A stretch of DNA of 9,390 nucleotides, from the NCBI GenBank assembly GCA_021820825.1, contig JAKADD010000076.1, positions 1 through 9,390 of the forward strand, given 5' to 3'. Below the pieces are notes generated by a model that was not told the DNA's origin, searched no databases, and worked only from the letters and a program-made list of their open reading frames with translations. The translations under genes and the position numbers were made by a program. Every line of letters starts with the position of its first letter. Position 1 is the first letter of the stretch. The stretch is from Bacillota bacterium (GTDB lineage: Bacteria; Bacillota; Bacilli; Alicyclobacillales; SLC66). Positions 6,307-9,390 of the stretch are shown here, one piece after another.

Positions 6307-7374
6307 GTGTCGTTGAGCGATTTTTTATCCAACACCACAAGCAAATGGCTGCGCGATGATGGTCCTGATTCAGACATCGTCATCAGCAGCCGGGTCCGTA
6401 TCGCTCGCAATTTGACGAATCGGCCTTTCCCGATGTTGGCGACAGAACGTGACAAGCAGAGCCTGTTTGATGAGGTGGCAGCGGCAGCCAAACAACTTGC
6501 CAACCGGGAATTGGGGAATTTCGAACTGTTGAAAATGGCGGATCTCACCGACGTGGAGAAGCAGGTGCTGGTGGAAAAACACCTGATCAGTCCCGCTCTC
6601 CTGGAGGCGTCCGGCGGAGCGGTGATGCTGCGCAGCGATGAAGAGATCAGCGTCATGTTGAATGAAGAAGATCACCTGCGCCTGCAGTGCCTGCTGCCTG
6701 GCTATCAACTGGATGGCGCCTATCAGATGGTCGATCGGCTGGATGACGCGCTGGAGGAAACACTGGATTATTCGTTCGACGAAACAAAGGGCTATTTGAC
6801 AGCATGCCCGACCAATGTCGGAACGGGAATGCGCGCGTCGGTCATGATGCATCTCCCGGCGCTGGTGTTGACTGGCCAGATCGGACGCATTCTTTCGGCG
6901 GTCACACATGTGGGGCTGGCAGTCAGAGGCATCTACGGCGAAGGAACAGACGCCCTGGGCAATCTGTTTCAGATCTCCAACCAGATTACACTGGGACAGA
7001 GCGAAGAGGAGATCATCGGCAACCTGCATGGCGTCGCAAGACAGATTGTGGATCATGAACGTGGCGCCCGTCAGTATTTGCTTCGCGACGGCAAGGAACA
7101 GATTGAGGATCGCGTCTGTCGTTCCTTTGGCATATTGGCGTATGCGCGGCAGATCGACTCCAAAGAGGCGATGCAGAGACTTTCCGATGTGCGGTTGGGG
7201 ATTGATCTCGGTATTATCAAAGGCGTCTCGGCGAACATATTGAAGGAACTGATGGTGGCCACTCAGCCGGGGTTTCTGCAGAAATACTATGGTCATGAGA
7301 TGAGTCCGGCGATACGCGACGTCAAGCGTGCGGCGCTGATGCGGGAACGCCTGCGCATGACTGACGGCGAGTGA
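6307..7374 (+). CDS. mcsB: Protein-arginine kinase McsB
   Basis: McsB is a phosphagen-kinase-fold enzyme that uses ATP to phosphorylate arginines on CtsR and on damaged proteins, marking them for ClpCP. The 355-residue length is typical. Visible hallmarks are SSRVRIARN (27-35, nucleotide binding), the catalytic NEEDH loop (119-123, E121), CPTNVGTG (167-174, with the family's conserved cysteine C167), RGIYGEG (207-213) and SNQITLG (224-230). The C-terminal RDVKRA (337-342) corresponds to the phosphoarginine-binding allosteric pocket (R337, D338, R341). All key residues are intact, so activity is expected. Translation starts at a GTG with a strong ribosome binding site. The gene is followed by a 74-bp gap before clpC, the longest spacing in the operon, in which I see no convincing terminator or promoter. 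Confidence 0.97.
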   Translation: MSLSDFLSNTTSKWLRDDGPDSDIVISSRVRIARNLTNRPFPMLATERDKQSLFDEVAAAAKQLANRELGNFELLKMADLTDVEKQVLVEKHLISPALLEASGGAVMLRSDEEISVMLNEEDHLRLQCLLPGYQLDGAYQMVDRLDDALEETLDYSFDETKGYLTACPTNVGTGMRASVMMHLPALVLTGQIGRILSAVTHVGLAVRGIYGEGTDALGNLFQISNQITLGQSEEEIIGNLHGVARQIVDHERGARQYLLRDGKEQIEDRVCRSFGILAYARQIDSKEAMQRLSDVRLGIDLGIIKGVSANILKELMVATQPGFLQKYYGHEMSPAIRDVKRAALMRERLRMTDGE

Positions 7375-7437
7375 CCGGATGACCGGGACCGGCAACTGGA
7401 TGGAGTTGGATGGCTGTTTAGGATATTGAAAAGAAAT

Positions 7438-7443
7438 GGGGGA
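7438..7443 (+). promoter_or_regulatory. Ribosome binding site of clpC
   Basis: GGGGGA lies 5 nt before the ATG at 7449. It is a weaker match than the sites in front of mcsA and mcsB. Confidence 0.6.
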
Positions 7444-7448
7444 ACGTT

Positions 7449-9390
7449 ATGTTGTTCAATCGCTTTACGGAGAGAGCGCAGAAGGTACTGACTCTGGCTC
7501 ATGAAGAAGCTGTTCGACTGGGCCATCCTGGTGTTGGCACGGAGCATATTCTGCTTGGTCTCGTGCGGGAAGGCGAGGGTATTGCGGCGAAAGCGCTGAT
7601 CAGCCTGGGGCTTACGAGCGACAAGATTCAGCGGGAAGTCGAAAAAATTATTGGGCACGGCCCCGGCAATGCCACGGGCACAACATACACGCCGCGGGCG
7701 AAAAAGGTCATCGAGCTGTCCATGGACGAAGCCCGTAAACTCAACCACAACTACATCGGCACGGAACACATCCTGCTCGGCCTGATCCGCGAAGGTGAAG
7801 GAATCGCGGCGCGTGTGCTCAGCAATCTGGGCGTCAATCTGACCAAGGCCCGCCAACAGGTGCTGCAACTCCTTGGCAGCGATACGCAGGAGAACGCCTC
7901 GGACAACAACCAGACTGCCAGCACGCCGACGCTTGATGGATTGGCCCGCGACCTGACGGCGCTTGCGCGCGACTCCAAGCTCGATCCGGTCATCGGACGC
8001 GCTGCGGAGATTGAACGTGTGATTCAGGTGTTGTCGCGGCGCACGAAAAACAATCCTGTCCTGATTGGGGAACCGGGTGTTGGCAAGACTGCGGTTGCGG
8101 AAGGGTTGGCGCAGCGCATCGTGTCAAACGAGATTCCGGAGACACTGCGCAACAAGCGTGTGATGGTTCTCGATATGGGTACGGTTGTGGCGGGAACGAA
8201 ATATCGCGGAGAATTCGAAGATCGGCTCAAGAAAATTATGGACGAGATTCGCGGGGCGGGAAACGTGATTCTATTTATTGACGAACTGCACACACTGATT
8301 GGCGCAGGCGGTGCGGAAGGCGCGATTGACGCATCCAACATCTTGAAACCGGCCCTGGCGCGAGGCGAGTTGCAATGTATCGGGGCCACGACCCTGGATG
8401 AATATCGCAAACACATTGAAAAAGACGCCGCGCTGGAACGCCGTTTTCAACCCATCAAGGTGGAGGAACCGACCGCCGCCGAAGCGATTCAGATTCTGCA
8501 TGGTCTGCGTGACCGCTATGAGGCGCACCATCGTGTGCAAATCACAGACCAGGCGGTGGAGGCGGCAGTCCGGCTGTCCGACCGTTATATCACCGACCGT
8601 TTCCTGCCTGACAAGGCCATCGACCTGATTGATGAGGCGGCTTCGCGCGTACGGTTGCGCACGTATACAGCGCCTCCGAATCTGAAGGAACTGGAAGTCA
8701 AGCTGGAGGAGATTCGCTCCGAAAAAGACTCGGCCATCCAGGGGCAGGAATTCGAATTGGCGGCGTCGTTGCGGGATCAGGAACAGCACCTGCGCGACGA
8801 TCTCGAACAGCGCCGTCTGGAATGGCAACAACGGCAGGATTCGCACGATGTAGCCGTTACGGATGAAGATATTGCGGATATTGTGGCGAGCTGGACGGGA
8901 ATCCCGGTGAAGAAGCTGGCTGAAGCGGAATCGTCGAAGTTGCTCAATATGGAAAAATTGCTGCATGAACGCGTGATTGGCCAGGATGAGGCGGTGGCGG
9001 CGGTTTCCAGGGCCATTCGCCGCGCGCGCGCGGGGCTTAAAGATCCCAAACGGCCAATCGGATCGTTCATTTTTCTGGGGCCGACGGGCGTCGGCAAAAC
9101 GGAGTTGGCGCGGGCGCTCGCCGAGGCGATGTTCGGCGATGAAGACGCCATGATCAGAATCGACATGTCAGAGTATATGGAGCGCCATACAGCCGCTCGT
9201 CTGGTGGGGGCGCCTCCTGGCTACGTGGGTTACGAAGAAGGTGGGCAACTCACGGAAAAAGTACGCCGCAAACCATACTCTGTTGTGCTTCTTGATGAGG
9301 TGGAAAAGGCGCATCCGGAGGTGTTCAACGTCCTTTTGCAGGCGCTGGACGATGGACGTCTGACTGATGGCAAAGGACGCACTGTGGATT
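7449..9390 (+). CDS. clpC: ATP-dependent Clp protease ATP-binding subunit ClpC (5' part, cut by window end)
   Basis: ClpC is a hexameric AAA+ unfoldase that feeds phosphoarginine-tagged and adaptor-bound proteins to ClpP in the cytosol. The frame runs from ATG 7449 to the window edge without a stop, giving 647 codons of the usual ~810-820. Two N-terminal Clp_N repeats are visible: [16 protein letters not shown] onward from residue 6, and [16 protein letters not shown] onward from about residue 80. AAA domain 1 has Walker A GEPGVGKT (207-214) and Walker B VILFIDE (273-279). The short coiled-coil middle domain with a UVR-like segment is at about 413-465, and its modest size indicates ClpC and not ClpB. 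AAA domain 2 has Walker A GPTGVGKT (544-551), pore motif [13 protein letters not shown] and Walker B VVLLDE (612-617). The missing part should contain the end of domain 2 and the ClpP-binding loop. It is fourth in the CtsR-controlled operon. Confidence 0.97.
   Translation, partial: MLFNRFTERAQKVLTLAHEEAVRLGHPGVGTEHILLGLVREGEGIAAKALISLGLTSDKIQREVEKIIGHGPGNATGTTYTPRAKKVIELSMDEARKLNHNYIGTEHILLGLIREGEGIAARVLSNLGVNLTKARQQVLQLLGSDTQENASDNNQTASTPTLDGLARDLTALARDSKLDPVIGRAAEIERVIQVLSRRTKNNPVLIGEPGVGKTAVAEGLAQRIVSNEIPETLRNKRVMVLDMGTVVAGTKYRGEFEDRLKKIMDEIRGAGNVILFIDELHTLIGAGGAEGAIDASNILKPALARGELQCIGATTLDEYRKHIEKDAALERRFQPIKVEEPTAAEAIQILHGLRDRYEAHHRVQITDQAVEAAVRLSDRYITDRFLPDKAIDLIDEAASRVRLRTYTAPPNLKELEVKLEEIRSEKDSAIQGQEFELAASLRDQEQHLRDDLEQRRLEWQQRQDSHDVAVTDEDIADIVASWTGIPVKKLAEAESSKLLNMEKLLHERVIGQDEAVAAVSRAIRRARAGLKDPKRPIGSFIFLGPTGVGKTELARALAEAMFGDEDAMIRIDMSEYMERHTAARLVGAPPGYVGYEEGGQLTEKVRRKPYSVVLLDEVEKAHPEVFNVLLQALDDGRLTDGKGRTVD

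Noticed and set aside
5916..6656. Minus-strand open frame (246 codons) opposite mcsA/mcsB
   Set aside because: It spans the junction of two well-supported genes, has low-complexity Ser/Arg-rich composition and no family motif, so it is a shadow frame.
6370..7395. Long minus-strand open frame (341 codons) opposite mcsB
   Set aside because: It is the mirror of a highly conserved kinase gene. Its translation is rich in His, Gln and Arg with no recognisable domain, as expected for an antisense shadow in a G+C-rich gene.
7375..7448. Possible terminator or internal promoter between mcsB and clpC
   Set aside because: GACCGG-type repeats occur, but there is no stable stem followed by a T-run. TTGGAT and TATTGA are only 12 bp apart, too close for a sigma-A promoter.
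8271..8966. Minus-strand open frame (231 codons) opposite clpC
   Set aside because: It overlaps the conserved AAA domain 1 and middle domain of clpC and has no protein-like motifs; coding is clearly on the plus strand.

Overview
The window looks like a Gram-positive, spore-former-type (Bacillota) chromosome. The strongest argument is the gene order ctsR-mcsA-mcsB-clpC on the + strand, the protein-arginine-kinase/Clp stress operon of Bacillus and relatives. AGGAGG-type ribosome binding sites, GTG starts and a CtsR operator support this. The moderately high G+C content and sequence style would suit an Alicyclobacillaceae-like lineage, but that placement is an inference and not proven.

Layout. 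Positions 1-366 hold no intact gene. On the - strand they carry a short open frame resembling the C-terminal end of an ISAzo13-type transposase, followed by a hairpin with T-runs on both sides that should terminate the next gene. Positions 367-3582 (-) encode one very large protein made of two GT4-like glycosyltransferase domains separated by a TPR-like helical stretch and a SAM-dependent methyltransferase domain. A TetR-family regulator (3632-4201, -) lies directly upstream of it on the same strand, 49 bp away, so the two may be co-transcribed. The divergent intergenic region (4202-4383) carries two adjacent 24-bp direct repeats. A HAD-superfamily phosphatase follows (4384-5091, +); its last codons and stop lie inside a degenerate ~22-bp tandem repeat.

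The conserved stress operon occupies 5158-9390. It has an inverted pair of CtsR-like half sites, a sigma-A-type promoter, a CtsR box over the expected transcription start, ctsR, mcsA, mcsB and the first 647 codons of clpC (cut by the window edge). By the known model, CtsR represses its own operon. McsA activates the arginine kinase McsB, which marks proteins with phosphoarginine, and ClpC with ClpP degrades them. Heat or oxidative stress inactivates CtsR and releases repression.

The left half (IS remnant, modular glycosyltransferase, TetR) is accessory in character. The right half is core genome. The least ordinary items are the GT-TPR-methyltransferase-GT fusion and the two repeat clusters flanking the HAD gene. 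I do not see a clearly new defence or mobile system here.
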